Of a stretch of DNA of 64,000 nucleotides, positions 26,412 to 35,544 are shown in pieces. The notes beneath the pieces are model-generated. The model had not been told where the DNA came from. It saw nothing but the letters and a program-made list of their open reading frames with translations, and searched no databases. The stretch covers positions 1-64,000 of the forward strand of contig JAYENI010000089.1 in assembly GCA_034722015.1 (NCBI GenBank), written 5' to 3'. This DNA comes from JAJDOJ01 sp034722015. GTDB taxonomy: Bacteria > Pseudomonadota > Gammaproteobacteria > JAJDOJ01. Each line of letters starts with the position of its first letter. Positions within the stretch are counted from its first letter, which is position 1. The translations under genes and the position numbers were made by a program.

Positions 26412-27697
26412 CTTGTCACACCCAGCGCCTTCAGCGGCAGATCCACGCGGGTTTCGAGGCCGCCACCGCTGCGCTCGCCGAGGGTGACGCGTCCGCCCAG
26501 GCGCTCGATAATACCGTGGGACAGAAACAGCCCCAATCCCAGTCCCGACCCCTGCGGGGAAAGCGGGGATTTGCCGACGCGGCGCTCGAGGTGACGGGGC
26601 AACCCGGGGCCTCTGTCCGAGATAACGACCGACAGCCGGTCGCCCCCCCAACGCGCATAGAACGAGACATCGTCGCCCGAAACGTCCGCCGCATTGTCGA
26701 GGATGTTGGTCAAGGCCTGAGTCAACGTGCGCTCCGCAATGACCCGCGGCACGGGTTCCGGTCCCTCGATGCTGGAATCCAGGTGCACCCCGGGTCGGGA
26801 TTGCAGCCATTCATCCACCAGCGACCCCAGGTACCGGTTCAGCGACATTGCCCCACCACCGACGGCCCTCAGGTTGCCTGCCGAGGCCGACAGGATCGAG
26901 AGTGCGTCCTTGCAGCGGTGAATCTGGCTTTTCAGCAGTTCAAGCTGCTCGATCGCTTCTGCAGAAGGAACGCCCAGTTCATCCCGCAACTCGTCCACGC
27001 CCAGCGTCATGGTCGCCAGCGGCGTTCCAAGTTCATGCGCGGTACTGGCCGCAAGTGTGCCCAGCGCGACCAGCTGTTCGTCGCGCAGGGCCTGCTCCCG
27101 GGCATCGGCAAGCATTCGCTGATGCCGGCGCAAGGCGCTGCCCATGGCGGAAACGAAGAACGCCACCAGCCCCGCGCTGAGGACAAAGTTCATCCACATG
27201 CCGATGACATGCAGATTGAAGTCGTAAAGCATCGAATGGTGGTCGTGCGGCGTGGGCTCGAAGACGAGCATCAACAAGCTGTAACACAACACGGTAAACA
27301 CGGCCAGCACCCAGATGAGTGTAACCGGAAGCACGGTTGCGGCGATGGCCAGGGGAACCAGATAGAGCGAGACGAAGGGGTTGGCCGCGCCGCCCGTAAA
27401 GTAAAGCAGCGCGGTAAACTGAAGTACGTCGGCCACGAGCTGACAGAACAGAATCCAGGCAGAAATGCCCCCACCAATCCGCAAGCGCCACCAGGTCAAG
27501 GCATTGAGACCAACCAGCACCGCGATGACGATACCGACCGGTTCGAGTGGAATCGGGACACGCAGGAACGCCCACACCGCAAGTACCGCCGCCGCCTGGC
27601 CCAGTATCGCGACATTTCGCAACCAGAACAGGCGCCGAAGATTGTCGAGATTGGCCGACCGGTCTTCGTCAGTGTTCCGCTGACCGTTCACAGGCAT
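26408..27697 (-). CDS. regB: RegB/PrrB-type redox sensor histidine kinase
   Basis: About 429 residues from the ATG at 27697, chosen for the ACAGGA ribosome site; an ATG at 27766 is possible. Six membrane helices are predicted, with the quinone-interacting motif GGAANPF between helices 3 and 4. The H box is STAHELGTPLA, and about 41 residues later a Cys in IHRCKDAL matches the redox-active Cys of RegB. The ATPase domain has NILDNAADVS and GSGLGLGLFLS. It is translationally coupled to regA through the GTGA overlap. Confidence 0.93.
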   Translation of the reverse strand: MPVNGQRNTDEDRSANLDNLRRLFWLRNVAILGQAAAVLAVWAFLRVPIPLEPVGIVIAVLVGLNALTWWRLRIGGGISAWILFCQLVADVLQFTALLYFTGGAANPFVSLYLVPLAIAATVLPVTLIWVLAVFTVLCYSLLMLVFEPTPHDHHSMLYDFNLHVIGMWMNFVLSAGLVAFFVSAMGSALRRHQRMLADAREQALRDEQLVALGTLAASTAHELGTPLATMTLGVDELRDELGVPSAEAIEQLELLKSQIHRCKDALSILSASAGNLRAVGGGAMSLNRYLGSLVDEWLQSRPGVHLDSSIEGPEPVPRVIAERTLTQALTNILDNAADVSGDDVSFYARWGGDRLSVVISDRGPGLPRHLERRVGKSPLSPQGSGLGLGLFLSHGIIERLGGRVTLGERSGGGLETRVDLPLKALGVTR

Positions 27698-27872
27698 CCG
27701 GTCCTGTACCGCCGCACCCGACCACGTCCGTTGCGGGCGGGGTTTACGAAAAGGAAATTCCCACATTCATCTGGCCGGAGATGATCTGGATCGCCCCTCA
27801 GTGGCTTAACTAGAAAGAAGTCCGCAGCCAAAGGTATGCTCCCATGGGGCCGGAGTACAACAAACGGGTGCT

Positions 27873-29252
27873 TTAACCGGAGCGTACGCGCTGTGTGTTT
27901 ACTGCGCCCGCGGGTGCGTCTCCACCCCTGCGCATCAGGTACGAGACCAGTGCGATGGCCGGCAACCCGATCAGCGATGCGTAGACAAAAAAGACCGCGT
28001 AACCCCTGTCGTCAACGATCAGTCCGGAGAATCCCCCCAGGAACTTTGCGGGCAAGGTCATCAACGAACTGAAAAGTGCATACTGGGTGGCCGTGTAGTG
28101 TGTATTGGTAAGGCTCGAAAGATAGGCGATGAACACGGCTGTGGCGATCCCTCCGCTGAGATTGTCCGCGCTGACCACCACTGCAAGCAGCACGATGTCC
28201 GGCTCTACCGTGGCCAACACGGCAAAGAGAAGATTCGTCGAGGCGACCAGAATGGCGCCCAGCAGCAACGGTCGCATGATGCCGAATCTGAGCACCATCA
28301 CTCCGCCGAGCCCGGCCCCGGCAATCGTCATGAAAAACCCGAAAATCTTGGTGACGTCGGCAATCTGTTTCTTGCTGAAGCCCAGATCGAGATAGAAGGG
28401 GTTTGCCATCACGCCCATGGTAATGTCACTCAGCTTGTAAACACCGATCAGCGCAAGGATGACGAACGCAAGCTGGCCGTTTCTCTCGAAGAATTCCACA
28501 AAGGGACTCGCGACCGCATCGGAAAACCAGGCGATAAACCGCTGCGGCCATGCCCGGCGGCCGGAGACACCGAGCGCCGTCTCTATGCGCGCCTCCAGCT
28601 GTTTCGTGCCGTTGTTTTCCGCGTGTGGGGGTTCGCGGATCATAAGGGTCGTCAGCATTCCCACCCCCATCAACGCGGCCATTGCCCGGTAAGCGGCCGA
28701 CCACGACACGTCCTCGGCAATGTAGAACGCGCCGGCGCCTGCCGCCAGAAGGGCGATCCGGTAGCCCAGCACGTAGGATGCCGCCATGGCGCCCTGGTAC
28801 TCTGCGTCCATGGCCTCGATTCGATAGGCATCGATCGTAATATCCTGTGTCGCCGAGCAAAAGGCAACCAGCAACGCCAGCCATGCCACGTACCCGATTT
28901 GGTTCACCGGATCGAAAAACGACATGCCCAGGAGTCCGGCCGCGATACCGATCTGGGCGGCGAACATCCAGCCGCGCCGCTTGCCCAGCAGTCGGGTAAA
29001 CAGCCACAACGGCACCCGATCGACGACGGGCGCCCAGAACACCTTGATTGAGTAAGTGATTCCGACCCAGCTGAAGAAGCCGATCACGGTCCGCTCGATG
29101 CCTACGTCGCGCAGCCAACCGGACAGCGTGGAGAAGACCAGCAGGAACGGCAGGCCGGCGCTGAATCCGAGCAGGGCCATGGTCATGATCCGTGGCCTGG
29201 TGTAGATAAGCAGCGCATCGCGCCACCCGGCACTCCCCGACTCCCTGGTCAT
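27873..29252 (-). CDS. ampG: AmpG-like MFS muropeptide permease
   Basis: 459 residues from the ATG at 29252, whose ATGA overlaps the xth stop codon; the longer frame runs antiparallel through xth and is rejected. About 12-14 membrane helices are visible. AmpG-type features are LLGFSAGLPFLLVFSTLSGWLRD, FSWVGITYSIKVFWAPVVDR, and SATQDITIDAYRIE. It would import anhydro-muropeptides for cell-wall recycling. The overlap implies translational coupling to exonuclease III. Confidence 0.92.
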   Translation of the reverse strand: MTRESGSAGWRDALLIYTRPRIMTMALLGFSAGLPFLLVFSTLSGWLRDVGIERTVIGFFSWVGITYSIKVFWAPVVDRVPLWLFTRLLGKRRGWMFAAQIGIAAGLLGMSFFDPVNQIGYVAWLALLVAFCSATQDITIDAYRIEAMDAEYQGAMAASYVLGYRIALLAAGAGAFYIAEDVSWSAAYRAMAALMGVGMLTTLMIREPPHAENNGTKQLEARIETALGVSGRRAWPQRFIAWFSDAVASPFVEFFERNGQLAFVILALIGVYKLSDITMGVMANPFYLDLGFSKKQIADVTKIFGFFMTIAGAGLGGVMVLRFGIMRPLLLGAILVASTNLLFAVLATVEPDIVLLAVVVSADNLSGGIATAVFIAYLSSLTNTHYTATQYALFSSLMTLPAKFLGGFSGLIVDDRGYAVFFVYASLIGLPAIALVSYLMRRGGDAPAGAVNTQRVRSG

Positions 29253-30031
29253 TTGGGCAGTTCGATATCGTAGTCCAGAATCAGGGGGGCATGGTCCGAG
29301 AAGCGGTGGTCCTTGTAGATAGATGCACCCAGCACCTTGTCCTTCAGCCCCGGGGTGAGCACATGGTAGTCGATACGCCACCCGACGTTCTTCTCCCACG
29401 CCCTGCCCCGATTCGACCACCAGGTGTACTGGTCGGGGTCTGCGTTCACCCGGCGAAAGGCATCGACAAACTTCATCTCCCCAAACAACGTGTCCATCCA
29501 GGCCCTTTCCTGCGGAAGGAAACCGGAATTGTTCTGATTGCCCCGCCAGTTCTTCAGGTCAATCTGCTTGTGGGCAATGTTCCAGTCGCCGCAAAGGACG
29601 TACTCGCGCCGTTTGCGGCGCAACGAATTCAGGTAGGGTTGCATCAGATCCAGATAGCGGAACTTGGCCTGCTGCCGTTCCTCGCTGGAACTGCCCGAAG
29701 GAAAGTAGACCGACACGATGCTGAGCTTGCCAAAGCGCATCTCGAGATAACGCCCCTCGACATCGAACTCGTCCCAGCCAAGTGTGGTCAGCACCTCATC
29801 AGGGGCGTGGCGGGCATACATCGCGACCCCGCTATACCCCTTCTTGACCGCGTCGGAATACCGGCAATGATACCCATCGGGGCAGAAAACGGCATCGCTC
29901 AGCTGATGTTCCTGCGCCTTCGTCTCCTGGATACAGACGACATCGACGTCCCGACCGGGCAGCCATTCGAAGAATCCCTTGCGGGCCGCGGAACGGATAC
30001 CGTTCGCGTTAAAGGACATGATACGAACCAC
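29249..30031 (-). CDS. xth: Exodeoxyribonuclease III
   Basis: 260 residues with a GTG start. Motifs of the Xth/APE family occur in order: SFNANGIRS, CIQETKAQ (metal-binding Glu), GYSGVAMYAR, CGDWNIAHKQIDL, and the C-terminal YKDHRFSDHAPLILDYD with the catalytic Asp-His. It acts on abasic sites in DNA repair. It is divergent from pyrE, a common neighbour, and overlaps ampG by 4 bases. Confidence 0.95.
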   Translation of the reverse strand: MVRIMSFNANGIRSAARKGFFEWLPGRDVDVVCIQETKAQEHQLSDAVFCPDGYHCRYSDAVKKGYSGVAMYARHAPDEVLTTLGWDEFDVEGRYLEMRFGKLSIVSVYFPSGSSSEERQQAKFRYLDLMQPYLNSLRRKRREYVLCGDWNIAHKQIDLKNWRGNQNNSGFLPQERAWMDTLFGEMKFVDAFRRVNADPDQYTWWSNRGRAWEKNVGWRIDYHVLTPGLKDKVLGASIYKDHRFSDHAPLILDYDIELPK

Positions 30032-30080
30032 GTGGCATCGCTCCCGTGCAAATGCCGCGTATTGTATCTCACCTCACGAA

Positions 30081-30104
30081 CGCGCCCCGTACGGCAGGGG
30101 CGCG
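30081..30104. promoter_or_regulatory. GC-rich dyad in the xth-pyrE intergenic region
   Basis: Perfect 8-bp arms CGCGCCCC / GGGGCGCG around an 8-base loop, between divergent xth and pyrE. A -10-like TATACAAT follows at 30128-30135 on the pyrE strand. No T-run follows, so this is not an intrinsic terminator. It may be an operator or just a stable stem; no known regulator is implied. Confidence 0.35.
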
Positions 30105-30174
30105 TTACTCGCCCGGGTCGGCGAATCGTATACAATGCCGCCCTGCCCGACCAAAACACGCCGAACCTCAGTTG

Positions 30175-30813
30175 ATGGACTACCGAATCGAGTTTCTGGA
30201 ATTTGCAATCCGCGCCGGTGTGCTACGGTTTGGCGATTTCACGCTCAAATCCGGCAGACAAAGCCCGTACTTTTTCAATGCCGGGTTATTCAATACAGGG
30301 AAAACCCTGGCGCAACTCGGCAGCTACTACGCCGGGGCGATCGCCGGGGACGGTATCGATTTCGACATGCTCTTCGGGCCTGCCTACAAGGGCATTCCCC
30401 TGGTTGCGAGTGTTGCGATTGCACTGGCAGGGGAACATCAACGCGACCTGCCCTGGGCATTCAATCGTAAGGAGACCAAAGGCCACGGCGAGGGCGGTGA
30501 TACCGTTGGCGCCCCGCTACGCGGCAAGGTCCTCATCGTCGACGACGTCATCACTGCCGGCACCGCCATACGTGAGGCGGTTGAAATCCTCCACGCGCAT
30601 GACTGCGAGCCCGCGGGTGTGGCGATCGCACTGGATCGTCAGGAACGAGGCCGCGAGGCACGGTCGGCGATACAGGAAATCGAGGAAGAACTCGGTCTTC
30701 GCACGATCCCCATCGCAACCCTCGCCGACCTCGTGACCCTGGCAAGCAATCACCCTGAATATGCGGGGCATCTGGACGCGGTCAACGCATATCGCCAGCG
30801 TTACGGGATATGA
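30175..30813 (+). CDS. pyrE: Orotate phosphoribosyltransferase
   Basis: 212 residues from the ATG at 30175 (MDYRIEFLEFAIRAGVLRFG). It has the substrate loop KSGRQSPYFFNAG, GPAYKGIPL, and the PRPP-binding motif VLIVDDVITAGTA. It makes orotidine monophosphate in pyrimidine synthesis; the preceding-step enzyme, a PyrD, lies 21 kb away in the same window. The gene ends 16 bp from the convergent half-length TSUP gene. Confidence 0.96.
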   Translation: MDYRIEFLEFAIRAGVLRFGDFTLKSGRQSPYFFNAGLFNTGKTLAQLGSYYAGAIAGDGIDFDMLFGPAYKGIPLVASVAIALAGEHQRDLPWAFNRKETKGHGEGGDTVGAPLRGKVLIVDDVITAGTAIREAVEILHAHDCEPAGVAIALDRQERGREARSAIQEIEEELGLRTIPIATLADLVTLASNHPEYAGHLDAVNAYRQRYGI

Positions 30814-30828
30814 CCTGCCCGCTTCACA

Positions 30829-31200
30829 TCAGCCCAGGATCAGCTTGAACCCCACCAACAGTGTCACCGTTTCAAAACCCCGCTTGATCCAGCGATTGCC
30901 CTTACGGATCGACAGGTGGGCACCCAGGTAACCCCCGATCAGCGAGCCGAGCAATAGCGCGGGCAACCAGCTCCAGTGTATCTCCCCGAGCATCCCCAGC
31001 GTCAGCGCACCCGTGCCGTTCCAGAACAGGCCGACGATCACCAGTGTATGGGCGACGGCGGCGCGATAGTCCATTCCAAACCAGCGCACCAGCCAGAGGG
31101 CGGGTAGTTGTATCAGGCCTGCGCCGCCACCCGCGAAAGCGGAGAACAGGTTCACAACAAGTGAAATGGCGAACAGGACGATCTGATCGATATCAGTCAA
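30829..31200 (-). CDS. Half-length TSUP (TauE/SafE) membrane protein
   Basis: 123 residues (TTG start) with four hydrophobic segments. NLFSAFAGGGAGLIQLPAL is a TSUP motif, and LGEIHWSWLPALLLGSLIGG followed by GNRWIKRGFETVTLL resembles the C-terminal end of full proteins. Full TSUP transporters have about 250 residues built from two such halves, so this is one repeat unit or an internally deleted gene. The reading frame stays open upstream towards the palindromic element at 31322, but that part is not TSUP-like. Transport of sulfite, sulfonates or thiosulfate is the family theme; function of a half-size form is uncertain. Confidence 0.7.
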   Translation of the reverse strand: MTDIDQIVLFAISLVVNLFSAFAGGGAGLIQLPALWLVRWFGMDYRAAVAHTLVIVGLFWNGTGALTLGMLGEIHWSWLPALLLGSLIGGYLGAHLSIRKGNRWIKRGFETVTLLVGFKLILG

Positions 31201-31321
31201 ACATGAAAGCCCGGTTTCGGCCGATCGGTAGGAGTGGAATGGGGCGGCCCTATTATCCAGGTAATTCGCTATCGGGATCCAGCTCAGGCTGTCATGGCCG
31301 AGCCGGCATCGGAACAGCCCC

Positions 31322-31484
31322 TAAGGCGATTTCTGTCAAATGACATACCATCCTGCTTGTCTTCTCGTCCGTCCTCTGTGTTGCGACAACCGTTCCATAG
31401 TTCGACGATGCGTCTGTTGCCGCGCCTTGACGACGAACGAAAATCCGGCGCAATCTGGTATGCCATTTTCCGGCAATCACCTAA
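31322..31484. mobile_element. 157-bp full-length palindromic element, copy 2
   Basis: Core 31325-31481 flanked by TAA on both sides, with the same ends and internal layout as copy 1. The apex has one change (CATAG-TTCGA-CGATG), which weakens the tip of the stem. It is inserted at the A-tract that forms the terminator of the large sugar-dehydrogenase-like gene, and lies 122 bp upstream of the half-length TSUP gene. Confidence 0.85.
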
Positions 31485-31516
31485 AAAAAAACAGGCGCCT
31501 GGAACCAGGCGCCTGT
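31482..31516 (-). terminator. Intrinsic terminator of the sugar-dehydrogenase-like gene
   Basis: On the minus strand a perfect 10-bp stem (ACAGGCGCCT / AGGCGCCTGT) with a 6-base loop is followed by nine T residues. It is 16 bp past the stop codon. Confidence 0.93.
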
Positions 31517-31531
31517 TGATCTGGGATGGAC

Positions 31532-34500
31532 TCAGCTACGTTGTCCGCGCCTGAGCCTGGCCATTCCCGGGATCACCAGCAAGGCCAGAAGGAAGGGATC
31601 CAAACCACCCCCACCGCTGTCACCGCCGACGGACCCGCCGCTTGCAGACCCGCTTCCGCTGGTGCTGCCGGTGGTCGATCCGCCACTGGTCGAACCCCCA
31701 CCGGTAGAGCCCCCTCCGGTTGAACCGCCGCCCGTGGAGCCGCCACCGCCTTGCGAATTCACGACGGTGACGGCAACCGAATCGGCAGCCTCCGGATTAT
31801 CGAGTTCCACGTGATTGGCGTTGACCAGTTCCGCCGTAATGACGTGATCGCCCTCGGAAACCCCTTCAAAGGTAAACACGCCGGTCGGGTTGAACTCCAT
31901 GATCGCGGGAGCACCATCCATCGTAAAATGGATATGGTCAAACGGCCCTGCCACGGTGTAGTTGATCGACAGGCTCGGTCCCGACACGGTCTCTCCCTCC
32001 TCGGGACTCGTGATTGCGATGGTCGGCACCGTGACCTCCTTGACCGTGACCGTCACGGAATCCAGTGCCTCTGAATTGCTCAACGCGGTGTCGTGGTCCT
32101 TGTAGAGTTGCGCCGTGAGCGTATGGACGCCCGGTGAAACGCCCCTGAAGGTGTACGATCCGGTGGCCTCGTGCTGCCATTCGCTGGACACGCCGTCCAG
32201 TGACAGCTGGACATGGTCGACATTGACCAGATCGAAACCGGTCGTGGTATAGCTCACCGTGACATTCGGACCACCCAGTACGGATCCGTCCCGCGGACTG
32301 GAGATGGAAATCGCCGCTGCCGGCGCCGCAACGCCGTCGCCGTACTTGTTCTGCAGGTAGGCTTCGACCTGCTGACGCTCTCCTTCGGACAGCGCGCGAT
32401 CATAGACGAGCGCGGCCGCGACCTGCATGCTGACGACTGGCGCACCGTCGATCTCCGCACCGACCACGATCTTCTCTGGCTGGGTCGTGTATCCCTGAAC
32501 GAAGCTGTCGATCAACGAACCGTCCCGATAGTGACTCAGCGAACTCGCATTGAGTACGACGGACTGAACCAGCCAGCCTTCACCGACTCCGGGGACCTCG
32601 CTGTCGATGTCGTTCGGGCCACCCCAACCCTGAATCGCCAGGTTGCTGGTCGGATTGACCGCTACGCCGAACAGGTCGTTGCTGCTGTTGGTCCCGTAGG
32701 AGAAACCGCCCCAGCCCTTCTCGCGGTAGTTGACGAAGAAGAAGACGGTCCGGTCCGCGTTTCCGGCAGGCAAGGCGTTGAGCCCGAAGCTGCGGACCAG
32801 CGAGTCGTCGGTTCCGTCGAGGTCGATGACGTCAAGTCCGTTGAGCTCGCCCGACAGGACCCTGGGTGCGCCATTGGCGACCAGGTGGTTACCCTTTCCG
32901 GACAGGTCCTGCCAGCCGGTGACGGTATCACCGCTGACCGTGACCCCAGAGTCGGTCTCCAGGTGAACGATCAGTCCCGAACTCACGGGTACGTTGTTCC
33001 CACCACTGCAGGTGCCGCCCGCGGCGTAGTTGGCCTTCCAGGTCGCATCCGTGTCAGGGACGATGATATCGTGCTCGGGCTGTCCACCGTCAGACCAGGA
33101 ACTCAGCGTGTATTGTGTACCGCCGATACAAACGGCCTCGGGTGCACTGATGGTGTGCTGAAAATCGATCAGCGTGTCGTAGACGTAAGGGGTCGAGCGG
33201 GGGATCCCGTCCAGGTATAGCGTCTGTCCACTCGGCACGGTGTCGAGGGTAATGTCGACCTTGTCCGGATAGACGAACACCGACCGCACATCCATCAGGC
33301 CGTCCGAGTCCGTTACGGTAGCGATGATTTCGTAACGCGTGTTGTCGTTCCAGGCATGCCCGGTGGTCTCGATGTACACACTGCCGCTTGAACCCTGAAA
33401 CACCGGACCGGTATGAAAATGGTCGTTGTGGTGGAAAAGGATCTCCCAAGTGTAGTTCGCCTCACCCAGCGCCTCGTCTGGATCGGTTGCCGTTGCGCTG
33501 AACTCCAGCGTGGCGCCGCCACGAAACAGTGTCCCGTCGGCCGGCGTCTGGATCGTAACCTGGGGTCCGGAACCCACGGCGATCTGCAGGGAATTCGACG
33601 CCACGGTGGTCGTACCGTCGGTCACCTGCAGAAACGCGGTAAACGTACCGTTGCCGCTGTAGGTGTGCGTCACGATCGCGCCGTCCGCCTCGGCACCGTC
33701 GCCGAAGACCCAATGATAGGCAAGGCTGTCGTTTTCGGCATCCGTGGCAACGCCCGTAAAGGTTACCGGCAGCGGACCCGGGCCGCTTTCGGTAGACGCC
33801 GTGGCCTGGGTGATCACCGGCGGTCGATTCCCGCTCCCTATGTAACGGATACGCTGGAGCGTAGAATTGCCGAAACGGGTGTAGTAGAGCGCGCCATCGG
33901 GTCCCTGGTGCAGACTGGTGATCTTCGTCGCCGCATCGTGAAAGTCGAAGTCGCCGGAAACGTTCCCGTTCCCATTGAAGGTTATGTAACGAATCGTTGC
34001 TCGGGCATAGTCACCAAAGAAATAGGCGCCCTGGTAGCTGCCCGGAAACTGCGAGCCGCGGTAGACGGGGCCACCCACGATTGCCGCGCCATCGCCCTGA
34101 TGTTGAAAGGAGTAGATCGGCAGGTCGAAGCTGTCGAAGGGCGCCGGTGTCGACGGCTTCGACGGGGAGCAGGCCGATCCCTCGCAGTTTGGCCATCCGT
34201 AGTTGGCGCCGGCCCGGCCCAGATGCACGTCTTCGGCGGCCGTGGCCTGATCGTTGCCTCCGACCTCGCCGATAAACAGGCGATTCGTCTGTCGGTCCCA
34301 CATGGAACGGAAGGGATTGCGAATGCCGTATGCCCAGATACCCGGCAGGGCGTTCGGCTCGATGGCGGAAAAATCGGGGTTGCCGGCCGGAATACTGCCG
34401 TCCTTGTTCAAACGATAAATCTTTCCACCGGACCTGGTGAGGTCCTGCCCCACGGCGTTGTCGAACTTGTCTCCAATGATGAGATACAGCTTGCCGTCCG

Positions 34501-35050
34501 GTCCGAAATCGACGGTACCGCCGAAGTGGCAACAGCGCTCGGCCGGATCCAGGTCCTCCCAGATGATGGTTTCCGATGCCAGATTACCCCGGCTTGACAG
34601 CCCTCCCGAGTTTTCCTGATGGACGAAGCGTGAAACGCGGGAGTAGCCACGATTGACGGGCTCACCCTCGGCGTCCAGATTGTCCGGATCCGGGGTGTAA
34701 TTATAGTAGACGTAGAAATAGCCGTTGTTCTGGAAATCCGGATCCAGATCGATACTCAGCAGCCCCTTTTCGTTGACCGAATTAATCTTGGTGAGGGTCA
34801 TGTAGTCGCCCTTGCTGACGGGCGGGGCGCTCTGTGGATCCATGATCAGGATTTCACCGGTCTTCCCCAGCATGAGGAGGCGTCCGTCCGGCAGGAACTC
34901 GAGATCCACTGCTTTTACCTGCGCCTTGTACAGCTGTTCCTCGACGAAATCCGGGGGCAATGCCCAGGCAGCGGTCATCGAACTGAGAAAAAACAGCGCG
35001 AGGATCGCGTAAAGACGGTGAAAATCCATCGGGACTGAGAAGCTGGACAT
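31532..35050 (-). CDS. Large exported sugar-dehydrogenase-like protein with PKD/Ig repeats and C-terminal sorting signal
   Basis: 1172 residues from the ATG at 35050 (AGGGAA ribosome site 6 bases upstream). A signal peptide (AILALFFLSSMTAAWA) precedes a six-bladed propeller of the glucose/sorbosone dehydrogenase family (about 35-415; VDLEFLPDGRLLML, ERCCHFGGTVDFGPDGKLY, GIRNPFRSMWD). Then come a PKD-like domain (about 420-505), a further Ig-like domain, a region with HNDHFH, a LamG/ConA-like module (about 690-895) and two related Ig-like repeats. A Gly-Ser-Thr linker and a tail GGGGLDPFLLALLVIPGMAR with RLRRGQ follow. That tripartite end resembles GlyGly-CTERM/PEP-CTERM sorting signals, so surface attachment or release is likely. 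PQQ use is possible but unproven. Confidence 0.85.
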   Translation of the reverse strand: MSSFSVPMDFHRLYAILALFFLSSMTAAWALPPDFVEEQLYKAQVKAVDLEFLPDGRLLMLGKTGEILIMDPQSAPPVSKGDYMTLTKINSVNEKGLLSIDLDPDFQNNGYFYVYYNYTPDPDNLDAEGEPVNRGYSRVSRFVHQENSGGLSSRGNLASETIIWEDLDPAERCCHFGGTVDFGPDGKLYLIIGDKFDNAVGQDLTRSGGKIYRLNKDGSIPAGNPDFSAIEPNALPGIWAYGIRNPFRSMWDRQTNRLFIGEVGGNDQATAAEDVHLGRAGANYGWPNCEGSACSPSKPSTPAPFDSFDLPIYSFQHQGDGAAIVGGPVYRGSQFPGSYQGAYFFGDYARATIRYITFNGNGNVSGDFDFHDAATKITSLHQGPDGALYYTRFGNSTLQRIRYIGSGNRPPVITQATASTESGPGPLPVTFTGVATDAENDSLAYHWVFGDGAEADGAIVTHTYSGNGTFTAFLQVTDGTTTVASNSLQIAVGSGPQVTIQTPADGTLFRGGATLEFSATATDPDEALGEANYTWEILFHHNDHFHTGPVFQGSSGSVYIETTGHAWNDNTRYEIIATVTDSDGLMDVRSVFVYPDKVDITLDTVPSGQTLYLDGIPRSTPYVYDTLIDFQHTISAPEAVCIGGTQYTLSSWSDGGQPEHDIIVPDTDATWKANYAAGGTCSGGNNVPVSSGLIVHLETDSGVTVSGDTVTGWQDLSGKGNHLVANGAPRVLSGELNGLDVIDLDGTDDSLVRSFGLNALPAGNADRTVFFFVNYREKGWGGFSYGTNSSNDLFGVAVNPTSNLAIQGWGGPNDIDSEVPGVGEGWLVQSVVLNASSLSHYRDGSLIDSFVQGYTTQPEKIVVGAEIDGAPVVSMQVAAALVYDRALSEGERQQVEAYLQNKYGDGVAAPAAAISISSPRDGSVLGGPNVTVSYTTTGFDLVNVDHVQLSLDGVSSEWQHEATGSYTFRGVSPGVHTLTAQLYKDHDTALSNSEALDSVTVTVKEVTVPTIAITSPEEGETVSGPSLSINYTVAGPFDHIHFTMDGAPAIMEFNPTGVFTFEGVSEGDHVITAELVNANHVELDNPEAADSVAVTVVNSQGGGGSTGGGSTGGGSTGGGSTSGGSTTGSTSGSGSASGGSVGGDSGGGGLDPFLLALLVIPGMARLRRGQRS
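31607..31750 (-). repeat. Tandem Gly-Gly-Gly-Ser-Thr coding repeat
   Basis: 48-codon low-complexity linker of repeated GGGST-like units just before the C-terminal sorting signal of the large exported protein. It probably spans or extends from the cell wall or membrane; its length may vary between strains by 15-bp slippage. Confidence 0.8.
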
Positions 35051-35365
35051 GGAACGTTCCCTGTTAGTAGAAAAATTCTGAGGTTTCTCGGCCTCGTACC
35101 GCAGGCGGTTCGCGACCCGAAAAATTTGGTATCTCCCCATCCCCGATATTTAAAGGGTTATGCGCCCCGCGTTCCTTGAACCGATTCATACTTTCCCGCA
35201 TCGGGGTTGGAGAACCGCAATGCGATGGCCCGGGGCTTTCCTGTTCATCAGCGCTTGACAGCGGGAAACCGGCGAATTCGGTTCCGGGGTCCCTGTTTGG
35301 CTAGCTCTCGGTCAAGCGCCGCCTGGCGGCAACACGAGAATCAGATTCAGCCTGAGGAAACCCTC

Positions 35366-35544
35366 ATGCCCGTGACCACGCAGCACGATCAGAGTTGGCT
35401 ACGCGCGCAGAACAGAAGTGTCGAGGNNNNNNNNNNNNNNNNNNNNNNNNNNNNNNNNNNNNNNNNNNNNNNNNNNNNNNNNNNNNNNNNNNNNNNNNNN
35501 NNNNNNNNNNNNNNNNNNNNNNNNNNGAACTGGATCACGCATGA
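35366..35544 (+). CDS. Possible small gene broken by the assembly gap
   Basis: An ATG with a GAGGAAA ribosome site begins MPVTTQHDQSWLRAQNRSVE and runs into the N gap at 35425. After the gap one frame reads ELDHA and stops at 35542-35544, with its TGA overlapping the ATG of the DUF4124 gene (ATGA). A coupled two-gene unit is an inference; the length and frame inside the gap are unknown, and I do not recognise the protein. Confidence 0.3.
35425..35526. other. Assembly gap (run of N)
   Basis: About 100 unknown bases joining two contigs; the true distance may be different. It lies just upstream of the DUF4124 gene. Confidence 0.99.

Noticed and set aside
26516..27784. 422-codon open frame opposite regB
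   Set aside because: Antisense shadow of a well-supported kinase gene; low-complexity Arg/Gln/His-rich product.
28098..29051. 317-codon open frame opposite ampG
   Set aside because: Antisense to a membrane transporter; product is hydrophilic and His/Gln-rich, typical of the complement of membrane-helix codons.
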